In this document: piece by piece, positions 25,442 to 37,503 of the stretch
How the letters are laid out: each line of letters starts with the position of its first letter
Position numbering within the stretch: the first letter of the stretch is position 1
Assembly: GCA_032433595.1 (NCBI GenBank)
Contig: JASWJB010000013.1
Location: forward strand, 232,431 to 296,430
Direction of reading: 5' to 3'
From: Conoideocrella luteorostrata
Lineage: Eukaryota > Ascomycota > Sordariomycetes > Hypocreales > Clavicipitaceae
Length of the DNA stretch: 64,000 bases
Notes under the pieces: generated by a model
What the model saw: the letters and a program-made list of their open reading frames with translations, nothing else
Database searches by the model: none
Told to the model about the DNA's origin: nothing
Program-made: the position numbers and the translations under genes

Positions 25442-26311
25442 GACGACAAATGATATGAGTGGCTGACGATGGAATCTGAAGGCGTCGTTAAGCAACCTAT
25501 AGGTAGCTCGCTTGGGCGGAAATGAGCAACTTCAGGTCATGGCTGAGCGTAAAAAATCACCAAAAACTGGTTAAAGCACTTGCTGGCCGCTTCAGCCTTG
25601 TATGAATTGAGTGTCGTGCGGGGACCGTCGAAATGGAATAGTTGTCGCGGTTCGATGACGACGGATACGGGTACGGTGGACGTGCGGCTCGCGTGACGAC
25701 GCAAACCTGTATCATAGGTGGTCTCTTGGTGGGCACGCAGACTCGTGTTTAGCGGGCTGCACGCAGCAGGATCCGGAGGTCTGGGGGTACTTCTTCCGTA
25801 TCCGAGACTGATGGTCAATGCCCTTTCGCAGCAGATTAGAGGCTTGAGTTGGGCCGCCTCTAGCGGTACTGGCGTGCACTACTCCGTAGGGTACGGGCGA
25901 AAACACGGCGACCATTTTGATCGGTGCAGCGGCTCTAGTGGCAGCCATTAAGCTGTACGTACTCCGTGCATAGATTCACATTTTGAGGGTACAGGGGTTG
26001 CTCGATTTGGCTAGGCTTGTTTCTCTTCTGGGGTAGCTCCGCTGCTTCTGGCTGCTTTCACAAGGAACCGACAGCTTCAACTGTAGGAACACAGCTCACT
26101 GACATCCATCGTCACGCCACCAACAATCTTTGCCGACGAGCAACTTTACTATTAGACGTTAATCGAGAACGATGCTACAGCCACCGCGAACATTCCTGCC
26201 GCCTTGCGCATAGCGAAACGATCTGAATGGGTCCTGGGAATAGCTGTGGGTGATGCTACGAGGCTGCTTGCAAGCCAGGGGACCATTCGAGTCTGCCTCG
26301 AAATCGACGCA
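25442..26311. other. Divergent promoter between DUF300 gene and CSF1 homologue
   Basis: About 0.87 kb. It holds one exact TACTCCGTA at 25880-25888 and a near copy at 25955. The frames here overlap on both strands, and one is the untranslated 5' extension of the CSF1 first exon. No gene is called. Confidence 0.45.
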
Positions 26312-29300
26312 ATGACACCGACAGACGTGATTCTCGACGCCAGGGAGGGCCATCCTGGATTCAATTTGTATGTAAATAATCTGTTCTCTTTATGGAGTGC
26401 ACTGTACTGGATAGCTGACACATGTTTGGCCATCCCTGCAGCGAATTTCTCATTTTCTTGATCATCAGCGGGTTGTTGGCGATATTCTTTCTCCTCTACT
26501 TCAACCGACTATTTGCCTCAATTATCTCGTACGCCGTTCGAACATATACTTGGCACACATACCGGGTCTATATCGACGTCAAAGCCATTCAAATATCTCT
26601 TCTCGGTGGTCGAATATTCTTCACTGGTTTGCGATACCATGGACCAAATGAGACCTTCTTAGTTCATCATGGCGATATTACATGGCAATACTGGCTTCGG
26701 CGAGTTAGAGAAGTAGATGTACAAGCATCTGATAAGCAAAAAAACTCTGGACTGCCATGTCGCATCCATGTGAAGCTCGTTGGTGTAGAATGGTTTGTCT
26801 ACAATCGGAGCCCAGCATACGATAGTGTGCTAGCAGGCTTGACCGACGACATTTCTCCTGGATCTGGATCTAGCGATATATTCAATGAAAAAGATGAGAC
26901 CGTTCTTCGATCTCGCAAAGGTTATCAGAATGGTTTGGCAGAAAACATTCCATCAGCGCAGATAGCAGCTAACGCGACGGACACTTTGCATGATGTAATA
27001 CATGCACCGTCGCAACAGCCACCTTCGGACCAGTCTTCGACTACTTCTAGAAGCATTGACGACGCAATAGAAGACGTAGCCGCAAACTCCTTGCCGTCTA
27101 TTCTTCAGTTTTTCCCCATCCATGTGGAATGCCAAAAACCCGCTGTCGTCGTTGGCAATGATAACACCAAAGCTATTCTCATTGTGAAGGCAAACTCAGC
27201 AAATACAATTGTAGATGCTTCGCAAACAAAAACTTGTGATTTGTACCGTCAGCTGTTTAAAGTCGAGTTCGACCATCCCGTTGTCGAAATGAGAGAAAAT
27301 GACGAATTCAAAGAACACCAGGATTCCCGCGCTACCAGACAACGAGAAGATGCTTCAAACCACGACCCGCCTGCTCCCCGATCTTTCTTTCGATTTCACC
27401 GGCGCAAAGTACTTAACTCACTGCGAAGTAAAGTTCCATATTGGCGTCGCTCAGTGGAGTCTTTCTCGACCGATTCAAGAGGAGCCGTTGGCACAGGAGT
27501 TTCTCAAGTCCCAGGTTCAAATCGTTGGCAAGGCCTGTCCCGGTACTTAGACGATAGGTATCAGGATGATAAGGCAAGGTGGTCCTCCATTGAATATGCT
27601 GCTGTAACAACCATTCTCGACTCTCCCTCCGCGGTGTTCACGATATACTGGGACGCCGTAAGTAAAGTTACTGACGGAGCTCGCCGACACAGTAGCTCAA
27701 GCTTCCACACTAGTATTAATGGTACCGAGCCTCCAGCGTGGGGGATGAGTCTTTCAGTTAAAGGTGGAACAATGAACTACGGACCGTGGGCCGATAGGAT
27801 GCGGGCCGATTTGCAACGAGTCTTCTACCCTACTTTGTCGAAAGATGCCAAAGCAGCTGAGCCCCTCGCATCTGGTTCTTGGAGAGTGCCCACACAATTC
27901 AAGCTGTTTGTAGATCTGGAAGATGCTGTCACATTGCGAATCCCTATTCGAGAGGAGTCTAAGAATTGGCGGTGGCGTGGCAAAGAACCACCCATGGGGC
28001 GGAAAAGTGACGCTAGGAAGCATCGCCAGAAGAACAAGAAGAACAGCAAAGGTGATGCTCAGCCCGTTCGCCCGGCTGGATGGTTGGAAATCAAGGTGCC
28101 ATCAAACTCCACAATTTCTTATTCGATGGATATGCTTGCTCAGTCAACAGGATATCAGAATCATCTGGACATTGATTTGCCGAGTACTGAATTATGGAGC
28201 AGTGTCAATCACGACTTGCTCTGGAAGTCTGGTGCACAACGCATCAACTGCGACTTGTCCAATCCTCTCGGATGGAATACTCTTCGCACTTGGTATTTCA
28301 ATATCACGTGTGACGAGATGAAACTTTACCTGCTGCGCGACCACATCTTCTTGTTGATCGACCTCGTTGACGACTGGGCCAGTGGTCCACCGTCAGAATA
28401 TCTCGTTTTTACGCCATACATATACAGCTTGAACCTGAGCCTTCACAGCTTACAGCTATATCTTAATGTTAATGACGAAAACATTATCGACAAGGCCACC
28501 GCCCTCGATGATAATAGCTACTTAATCATCTCCAGTCCTCTTTTAAAAGTGAAGACTTCAATACCCTTAGAACAGTTCCGACCAAACAAAAACGCAATTC
28601 CTTTTGATATTCGAGCGGATACCTTCGACTTGTCATCACATACGCCGCAATCCGACACACAGGCAGCGTTCTTGAACTCCAACGAGCTTGGACATGGAGA
28701 GGACCTAACTGTGACGGGAAGCTATCAGTATAACGCTACAACGTCTCCGGCAAACACTGACACCCTAATCTTGAACATTCTCGGTAAAGCACCACAGGTG
28801 TATCTCTATGGTTTCATCGTTCGATACGTAATTTTGCTCAAAGATAATTATTTTGGCGACCATGTTCACTTCCGAACACTTGACGAGTATCAAGAGCAGC
28901 TGCAACTGGAATCCCGGAAGCCCAATCCTGAGACTGTTCCGCGGCCGCCACTCAAAAAATCGAACGATCTTGATATTATCATGTCGGTCAAGCTTGATAC
29001 GCCCCGTATCATGTTGCCTGTAAATCTGTACTCGGTTAACCGTTATATCCATTGCGAATTTGCCAATCTTTCCGTTGACCTTCGTTTTACCAACTATTAC
29101 ATGGATCTGGAACTTCTGCTAAGCCCGCTAAGTCTCTCATTGGGCAACCCAGTACTTTCCCCCGAAAGCGAGGATTCTTCATATTCTAATACGCAGCTAT
29201 TTATTGATGGCGTGCGCGTGTTTGGACATCGTGCGTTTGGTCTGCCTCCATCTGAGCCCACCTATCTTTGCAATTGGGATGTTTCTGTTGGCATGGTGGA

Positions 29301-32300
29301 CGGAGAATGCACGGTAGACTTTCTGTCTTCTTTGGCAAAGGGCGGTGCCGCATTTGGATTCATGTTCGACGATGTTGAGAATGCTCTTGTACCGTACTCT
29401 TCTCTTGTCTTCCATGATGTTACCTTCGTGCGCATTGATGTGGCATCAGTTCACTTGTGGCTGCATGTGGATGATGCCGCGTTTCTGCTTTCTTCTGGAC
29501 CTATCGAGGTACGAAGTAACGACTGGGCAGGCTCGCATTACTCGAAACGTGCCAACATTAATATACCCAATATTGAAGTGTCTTGCGTGAATGCAGAATC
29601 TGCGGCAAGGCACACCTCACGGCGACGTCACCCAGTCCGAACCGCCGCTTACTTGAAAACTGATATTCGGCTTGCATCAGTTGGACGCAAATTTCATTTT
29701 CACGAGGAACTCAAAATTCAACAAGCCTTATTACGACGGGAGGACCAACGCACTGAGCGAACGCCATTTCTCTTCCGTTCAGGGGTCGATTACGAGTTTG
29801 TTCCGGAACCAATCGAGCCGCCTGCACAATGTGCACCACCACCTGCCTGTCCTATGGTCAAGGTCGAAGAAGATGATGAATTATCGAACAAAAGTCCTGA
29901 AACACAACCGTTTTCGAGCCGTTTACGACGCCAGAGCTCGTTTTGGTCCTTTTCTAGCTCGAGTAATAGTAGTTTCCGTTTTCCGGGAAGCCGGCCACGC
30001 AGTCGCGCGAGGTCAAGTCAAACCGCTGTTTTGTCCACCCATTCAAGTGGCACAGATAAAGAACGACGTGTATCCGGACAGAGGGGAAGTGTCTTATCAT
30101 CAGATCTCCGAATTACTGCTATGGAACGGGCCGACCGACACCAACCATGGAGCGAGAAAAATGAACATTCATCTGTCGCATTTTCAAGCCAGTACTTCAC
30201 TCCACATTTCCCATTAGAGGATGTACAACCAGATGAACGTGACGCGACGTTTGAAGAGGCAGGGGATGAAAATGATGACGGCTTTTTTGTCACCGAAGCT
30301 CTATTAGATGACATAGACCCCGAGAGCTTGAGTGAGGATCATTCGCAAGCAAGCACTATGGTCGAATTTCCTACTGGTGTTACGGCTTTCATCAATCCCG
30401 AAGCTGTTCGCTACGCAAACTCTCTCCTGGCAGCGCTGCAGCCAAGCGAACCGGATGACATTCTAGACTCTCTCCAAGTTGACGCGATAGGCCAAATATT
30501 TTCAGAAAAGAAGAACAGCCATATTACAGGATTTATACAGGAACTGTTGGTCAAGTTACCAAAAGCAAATATTCGGTTCTTGAATTCCTCGTCGCCAAAC
30601 TCTTGGGACACGTCCCAGGCTGCGCAAGACCAGTATGATATTCGGATATCTAAGACGTTACTAATTACTCGCACTGTTAAAGATCGGGTGACTGAAACTC
30701 CGACTTCTCGAACATCATTACAATTTCGTTTAAAATCACTAGAACTATCGGCGTCTGAGCGACTCTCTACGATTGAACCACCTCAAGCCGCTGTCATGGT
30801 CAATATTGACGACGTCAACGTGTCCCTCGGAGCAAAAGAAATAACATATTTCGACGCTGATATTGGATCAATCGTAGGAAGCACTGCATCCGGAAAGGTT
30901 GAATATCTGGCTTCTTTGATTCACCGAACTGGTAATATTGCTTCGGAGCTTACTAGCTTGTTATCCGAAACCGCGTCTCGTCATGAGAACCGTGTCAAGA
31001 ACCTGACATACAAGCTACTCGAAGAGGGTCAAGCCATCAATGATCCGCCATTTCTTATTCGCCCTTCAGCTGTGCTGCGATCTGCTCATGAGCACATGAG
31101 AACCGTTGATTCATGGAAGCTTATTATGCGATTACGGCAAATATGGTCTACGCTGAGTCAGGATATAAGATCAGAGCTTACAAATTGTTGCCAAGACAGT
31201 TCTGTGGAAGTGCCTCCTGATGCCGCTAAGTTTGTCGTAGCTGCGTTTCAAAAATGGCGAAGTTGGGATTTGGAAGACTCTTCAAAGTCCACTCTCTTGC
31301 AAAAGATATTTGGCCAAGAACTGACATCAAAGGATGATGAAACACAACAATATCCTATTCTTGGCGCTTGTCGCTTGTCTGAGCTTCAATTTGTGTTGGA
31401 TCCGGATCCGAAGCAGAACAAAATTGGTCTTTTCGACCTAAACTTAAGAGTAGACAAAAGACCTGCAGGGCAAGTGAATGTGCTTCCTGAAATTAACAAC
31501 TTTCACGGCCCATTGACGACTCTGAATTTATGTTGCGGCGATGTGGCAATTCATCTGAACTGGGAACTTTGCGAGTTATTGGAGGATGTTTTGCGCCTGC
31601 ACAACAAGAGCCGGCCGCTGACATCGAATAAAGCTCAGGTCTCTGCTAAACAGCCGAAAGATAAGACACCAGCGGCGCCAGGGGCTTACCACGTAGTACT
31701 TGAAGTATCGCGAGGATCTGTGAAAGCCGAAACGATCAATCTGACGGCTAGGTCGGACGCTGTTGACTCGAAAATGTCAGTTCTTCTTTGCGATACTGGT
31801 GAGGAGCTGAGTGTGGCAAATGCGATACTCAGCTGCAGAACTGTTGCCTCGAGGTTGCAGAGCCATGGTCACCTTTTAAGCATTTTTAAGCTGCAAAATC
31901 CAAGTGTTTTTGCCGCCCAGAAGCTTCAAAAGACAGCCAGTACTGCCACTCACGTCATTCAAGCCTCGGCGAGCTCTCAAGATTTACAATTCGAGGTGAA
32001 GCAGGACCCTGTTGGGCTGTTGGAAATTCTTGACTTGCTTATTAGGGACGAAATTGCTCGGCTCTATAGATTGAAGGACCTCGTGCCTTCTTCGCCTCAA
32101 GAGCCGAAAAAGCGAGAGAAGATCAAAGAGCAGATGTCTACCTTTGTCGTTGACGTGGCGATGTTCTTGGATAGCTACACCATCAGCATGCCATTATTAC
32201 AGTCTCTTACATATAAAATTTCAGGTTTGGTAGCAAGAGCCTGTTGTAACGCCAACTTTGGTAGAGAAATCACTTTCGATTTCGATATTGGAGAGAACTC

Positions 32301-35300
32301 TCACGAGATGCAAATCAACGTCAAGAATGAGCCGAGAAGCATTTCTTTGTTACGTATTCCGCCCGCCAAGGGACGGATCATGAGCCACGTTCAGTCGACT
32401 GGCTATGTGGTGGAGGTCCTTGCTTCTATGGAGATTATTCGCCTGGACGCTTCTGCCATTTATAGTCTACTCACAGCGCTCAATCGACCGCAGATCTCTG
32501 GAGCTATTGAAGAAGTGCAACAGCAAGTCAATGCCATTCAGAATCATATGTCAGAAGCGTTCGGACCCCAGACGAGTGAAGATGCAAGTAAGCCAGCATC
32601 AGCCGCCAAATCAACACTGACCTGGGCGTACAATATCCATCTTGCGTTGGCAGGTGTTGAAATAGCAGCCAAGACATCGCTGAAATCCATTGAAGAGCCA
32701 ACGGCTCAGATCCTGCTGGCCTTGGACAAAGTCACATTACGGGCTTCTAATCAGCATGACCCAAGCGTTCCTCCTCTAAAATATCCTGATTTGTACGTTA
32801 ACTTGCGTCATATCAGGCTCGATATTAGCCGAGGAAAAAAAGATGCCTTGCGCTCTTGCGGCAACCTCACAACTGGTATCCACGTTTCGGCTAGCTCTCG
32901 ACGTGGGGATGACGGGAAAGAAGACTGGTCTCTTCACTTTCGCAATGATGATCTCACAATGAACCTCTCGCCAGAGACAGTCTCAACAGTAATTGATGTC
33001 ACAGGATACATGGGATCGAAGATTAGGGATCTGGATACATCGCGGGAGCTGGAGTATCTCCGAAAGCTGAGGCAAAACAAGCCTAAGATCAAGATTAATG
33101 ACGAGGAGGGAGATGGCGTTGAAGAAACGGATCTACTGGAATCCGTATTGTCATCCATTACATACAGATTCGAACTTCGAAATATTCGATTCTGCTGGGA
33201 TGTAGCAGATGAAACAGCCGACGAAGATGCCAGTAAAGAGGACCTGGTTCTAGCCATTAAACTCATTGAATTTGGTACTCGAACTCGAAAATCCGCCCGG
33301 CTAACTATTAAAGACTTTCTGCTTCAGACTGTACCCCTGGGTCAAGACAAGGCAATTCGATCATTGCATTCAGCTCTTTTGCCTGAAGTCATGTTCAACG
33401 TCGCATACATCTCGTTCCCAGATGCTCGCCGCATGGCATTCCAAGCCGTTGGTGACTCTCTTGATCTTAGACTAACATCTGGGTTCATTTTACCAGCTGC
33501 GAATTTAATACAATCGATCTCGCTGTCGATGAAGAACGTGCAGACTGCGTCAGCTCAATGGACTATTGAAAACCCCGCGGCAACCGAAGCTTCCGCACCA
33601 AAAGTATCCGACGAGCCAGTGACGCCATCTCAACAGCGCAGCATGTTTGGAAACAAGAGGCTAGAGAGCTTGCTCGTGGATGCAGATTTCGCTGGAGCCG
33701 TGGTTTATGTATCGACCAAGAGGAATGTTGCCAGTGCTATAGCGGAGTCTAAGTACAGTCAGCCCTCTTTGGCAGGCAAGTATGGACAGTTCAGTGCAGA
33801 TGATTCGGGTTCTGGAGCTGTTCTGCGCAGCCCAGGTCTAGCATGGAAGGCTGAATACCGCGACAATGGTAAGGAGGACCCATCACTGTATGGAGAGATT
33901 AATATCAATGCTTCCAGCAACATCCTCTACCCTTCTGTGGTTCCATTGGTCCTGGACATTTTATCATCCGTCAAGAAAGTTGTTAGTGATGATGATGATA
34001 TGAAACAACAGCCAAAACAAGCAGAGCAGCCGAAACTCAAATTGGGTAAGTCTGGAGAGGAGGATAATTTCCTCACTTCAGACCCAAGTGCGGTTCTGGG
34101 ACGACTGAGGCTGAACTTGGGCTTGCGTATTTGTCGACAAGAGTTCTCGTTAAGCTGCCAACCCATCGCAAGGGTGTCTGCCACAACGTGCTTTGACGGC
34201 ATGTACTTTACCTTGAACACCGTCACATCTCAGGAGCAGGGCAATTTCTTTGCTATATCTGGTGTGATAACTAAACCGCGGGCATCGGTGCAGCACGTCT
34301 ACTCTCGCGATTCTACGGCAAGCTTTGAGCTTGACTCTGTCACTATCTCTTTCATGAACAGCAAACATTTCAGTGGCACAAGCGGCGTGTCTGCCATTCT
34401 GAACGTTAGTCCAATGAAGGTTTCCGTCAATGCCAAGCAAGTGCAAGACTTTTTACTCTTCCGAGAAATTTGGTACCCTGAAGAGATACGCCAGAAGCCT
34501 CCTGTGCAGGTTCCCAAGATGCCATCAGAGACATCCCAAGCTCACCTTGTACAGCGATATCAAGAAGTTGCCGCTACCGCTGCATTTCCATGGACAGCTA
34601 CCATCTCTATAGCTGCGCTTGACGTAAGTGTGGATCTGGGTCAGACAATTGGCAAGTCGATATTCCAAATCAACGAGTTTTGGATATCGTCCAAGAAGAC
34701 ATCCGATTGGGAGCAAAACCTGTGTCTGGGATTTAAGAAGATTGGTGTGGACTGCACTGGACGTTTGAGCGGATTCGTAGCGCTGCAAGACTTCAAACTC
34801 CGGACGTCGATTCATTGGCCACGCCGCGAGGAAGCACTCAATGAAACACCTCTGGTGCAAGCATCTCTGGCGTTCAACGCAATGCGAATCAAAGCAGCCT
34901 TCGACTACCAGGCGTTTCTGGTGGCTGATATCACATCACTTGAGCTGCTTATGTACAATGTCCGAGAAAAGAAAGATGGGAATGCAGATCGTCTCGTAGC
35001 CATCTTCGACGGCGAGGCGGTGCAAATTTTTGGAACCACAACGTCCGTGGCTCAAGGTGTTTCGCTCTATCAAGCCTTACAAAAACTCATCCAGGAAAGG
35101 CGGGAGAATTTTGAGTCGTCCCTGAAGGAGATTGAAAAATTTATGAAACGAAAGTCCGTCACCTTGCGAGGCGCGCTGCCGCAACCATCCCCCGTTGTGC
35201 CAAAAATGCCTGTGGATGACACATTATCCAAGTCCCCCATTTCACTTGATACAGATGTGGTGGTGACTTTAAAAGCATTGAATCTTGGCGTTTTCCCAAG

Positions 35301-36009
35301 TACATTTTCTGATCATCAGGTTTTCAAGATGGAAGCCCTCAATGCGTATGCTCGATTTGCAGCCAGCATAGAGCAACGTCGCATCCACAGCATCCTACGG
35401 ATGACATTGGGGCAACTACGAATTGGTCTGGCCGAAGTGCGAGACGCCGAAGCACCTAAAACTATGAGCGAAATGACGGTCGAAGACGTTGTAAAGAGAT
35501 CGACAGGTTCACGTGGCGGCACTATTCTCAAAGTGCCTCGCGTCGAAGCAGTGATGGAGACGTGGCAGAAGCCAACGAGTAATCATATTGATTACATCTT
35601 CAAGAGCTCGTTCGAAGGCAAGGTGGAGGTTGGATGGAACTATTCTCGTATCAGCTACATCCGAGGCATGTGGGCTAATCATTCCAAATCACTGGAACAA
35701 ACATGGGGTCGACAATTGCCGATGACGGCGGTCAAGATTACAGGAGTACCCGAAGCAGAGGGCGAGCAACAAAAGATTACGGCCGAAGTTAACGTGCCGC
35801 AGTCCAAGTATGAGTATCTGGCGCTGGAGCCACCTGTCATTGAGACGCCACAGCTCCGAGACATGGGAGAGGCGACACCACCGTTGGAATGGATTGGGCT
35901 GCATCGAGAACGACTCCCCAACTTAACTCATCAAATTGTAATTGTGTCATTGTTGGAGCTGGCGGGCGAAGTGGAAGATGCGTATTCTCGCATTTTGGGC
36001 TCCTCGTGA
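26312..36009 (+). CDS. CSF1: Csf1/BLTP1-type bridge-like lipid transfer protein
   Basis: A 56-bp first exon (26312-26367, MTPTDVILDAREGHPGFN) is spliced to a single 9568-bp exon (26442-36009), giving 3207 residues against about 2958 in yeast Csf1. The join restores FNFEFLIFLIISG, leading to an N-terminal transmembrane helix (residues about 20-45). The chorein-like start follows: YFNRLFASIISYAVRTYTWHTYRVYIDVKAIQISLLGGRIFFTGLRYHGPNETFLVHHGDITWQYWLRR, cut here by splice-free coding. The rest is long repeating beta-rich RBG-like sequence with Ser-rich and acidic insertions (around residues 1170-1330). Csf1, like animal BLTP1/Tweek, forms a rod-shaped groove that moves phospholipid from the ER to other membranes and supports GPI-anchor synthesis and cold growth. 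Absence of introns over 9.5 kb is notable. AATAAA lies 76 nt past the stop. Confidence 0.92.
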
Positions 36010-36084
36010 AACTTACCGGCGTGAGTCACAGGACAAAAGCACGAGCAGAGAGTTGTTACTATTGTTTCTTGGAATGGACAAACG

Positions 36085-36090
36085 AATAAA
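36085..36090 (+). terminator. Putative poly(A) signal of the CSF1 homologue
   Basis: AATAAA occurs 76 nt after the stop codon at 36009. The assignment rests on position only. Confidence 0.4.
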
Positions 36091-37190
36091 GAAGCCGAGA
36101 GCTCAAAATATGAAGTGGTTTTAGATGTATATTATGATCACCAATATGTATATGACCCAACTAGACACGATTTAATGGCAATTATGAGCTGCCGTCTAGC
36201 ATTGATTTGAAATGAAGAATGTTGCTCTGCTAGCTATAGCCTGGCATCATCACAACAGCCTCGGCATGGTCGCATTAGGACACCACAACTCGATGGCACA
36301 GAAGAGTAGCTACGGCTATGCGCCACATGAAGCGGGAAAGCGGGTTCACAACACAAATATGATGGCAGCTTCTGGCCAACCAAGATGCCATTATCTAAAG
36401 TGTCTCATTGGTGATACGCACAGAATAGTGGGCTTCTAGTGGCATCGGGAACCACCCACTTGTCACCAGACTGCTCCGTTGGACTGTGTACGGAGTACTC
36501 CGCTTAAATAAGAGTCAGACGGCGAAAAACAACGACGGGTTGACAGTTGTTTGAGGCGAATCATATTCCGCTGCAGATTGCGATTTTGTGATTCACCAGC
36601 GGCATCCGCTGAGTCTGCAATAGAGCTAGGTAGGAAGGTAAACAAGAAAGATGACTGCGGTATTATACATTTCACGGTGTGGGGGAAGAGCGTCCGGTCT
36701 GGGTTGGTGGAGGGCTTCTGCCCTCTAATTCCCAAGAGCAGCCGCAAGCTGTGGCGGGGTGGGGATTCAGAGCTTCATAGTCAAGGTGGGTTGGCGGGGC
36801 ATTTTTGCCTGCGTTTCACTGCTCTTGCCACTTGCCCATTTTTTTTTGGGGGCCCGCAATACACAGGATCTCACTGGGCAGTTGACCGAGGGAGGGGCAA
36901 CAAGAGGGAATCTAGACAGGTTCCGTTGTGCATGTCCTCGGGCTGCTGGTCGATAGTTCTGGCTTCTGGTTTCTGGTTGTTGGGTGTGTAAGGATGAGGG
37001 ATACTCGAGGCTCGTGGGTGCAATGCTGATGCTCCGTACTGCGCTGGAAACCCAAAAAAATTGACAGAAACTTGAGTATCAACCGAGCATAAGGAGAGAG
37101 AGGCTGGGTTGGTTCTGCCCGGCGATGCTTTAGCACCCCCCCACACTTGCTATGTGCCCGCAAGCTTTTCCACCACATTGTGCGATAATA

Positions 37191-37251
37191 TTTTCCATCG
37201 TCCCAGTCCCTCTCCCATCCCTTTCCCTTTCCACCACCTTCAATTTCCCCC
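37191..37251 (+). promoter_or_regulatory. Pyrimidine-rich core-promoter tract of eEF2
   Basis: About 60 bases are almost entirely C and T (for example TCCCATCCCTTTCCCTTTCC), ending roughly 250 bp before the ATG. CT-rich tracts near the transcription start are a known feature of very highly expressed fungal genes such as elongation factors and GAPDH. Transcription start is not determined. Confidence 0.5.
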
Positions 37252-37503
37252 AAGTGGACGATTTTTAAAGAGTGACAGTGTTGCTGTCTCTCTTTTTGCA
37301 TTTCGTCATCCTTGTGAATCTTGTCACATCGTTGAGTCATCCTCCATCGGTGGCCAACTGCTTTTTTTGCTTCCTAAGCAAATCTTGTAAAAACCTGAGC
37401 GCGGGGTGAAAATCTTCAACCCCGCTTTGCTCAGCGACACCAAGTTTTCTTCTTACATCAAACCACACTCACAAACGAGGTCGCCCTCAACAACACCGCT
37501 AAA

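Larger units (their letters stand above)
36010..37503. other. Intergenic region and eEF2 promoter
   Basis: About 1.5 kb. It contains one exact TACGGAGTA (36489-36497), immediately followed by a second half-site (CTCCG), and near its right end the pyrimidine tract listed separately. The frames around 36550-37390 overlap on both strands and have no domain. No gene is called. Confidence 0.5.
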
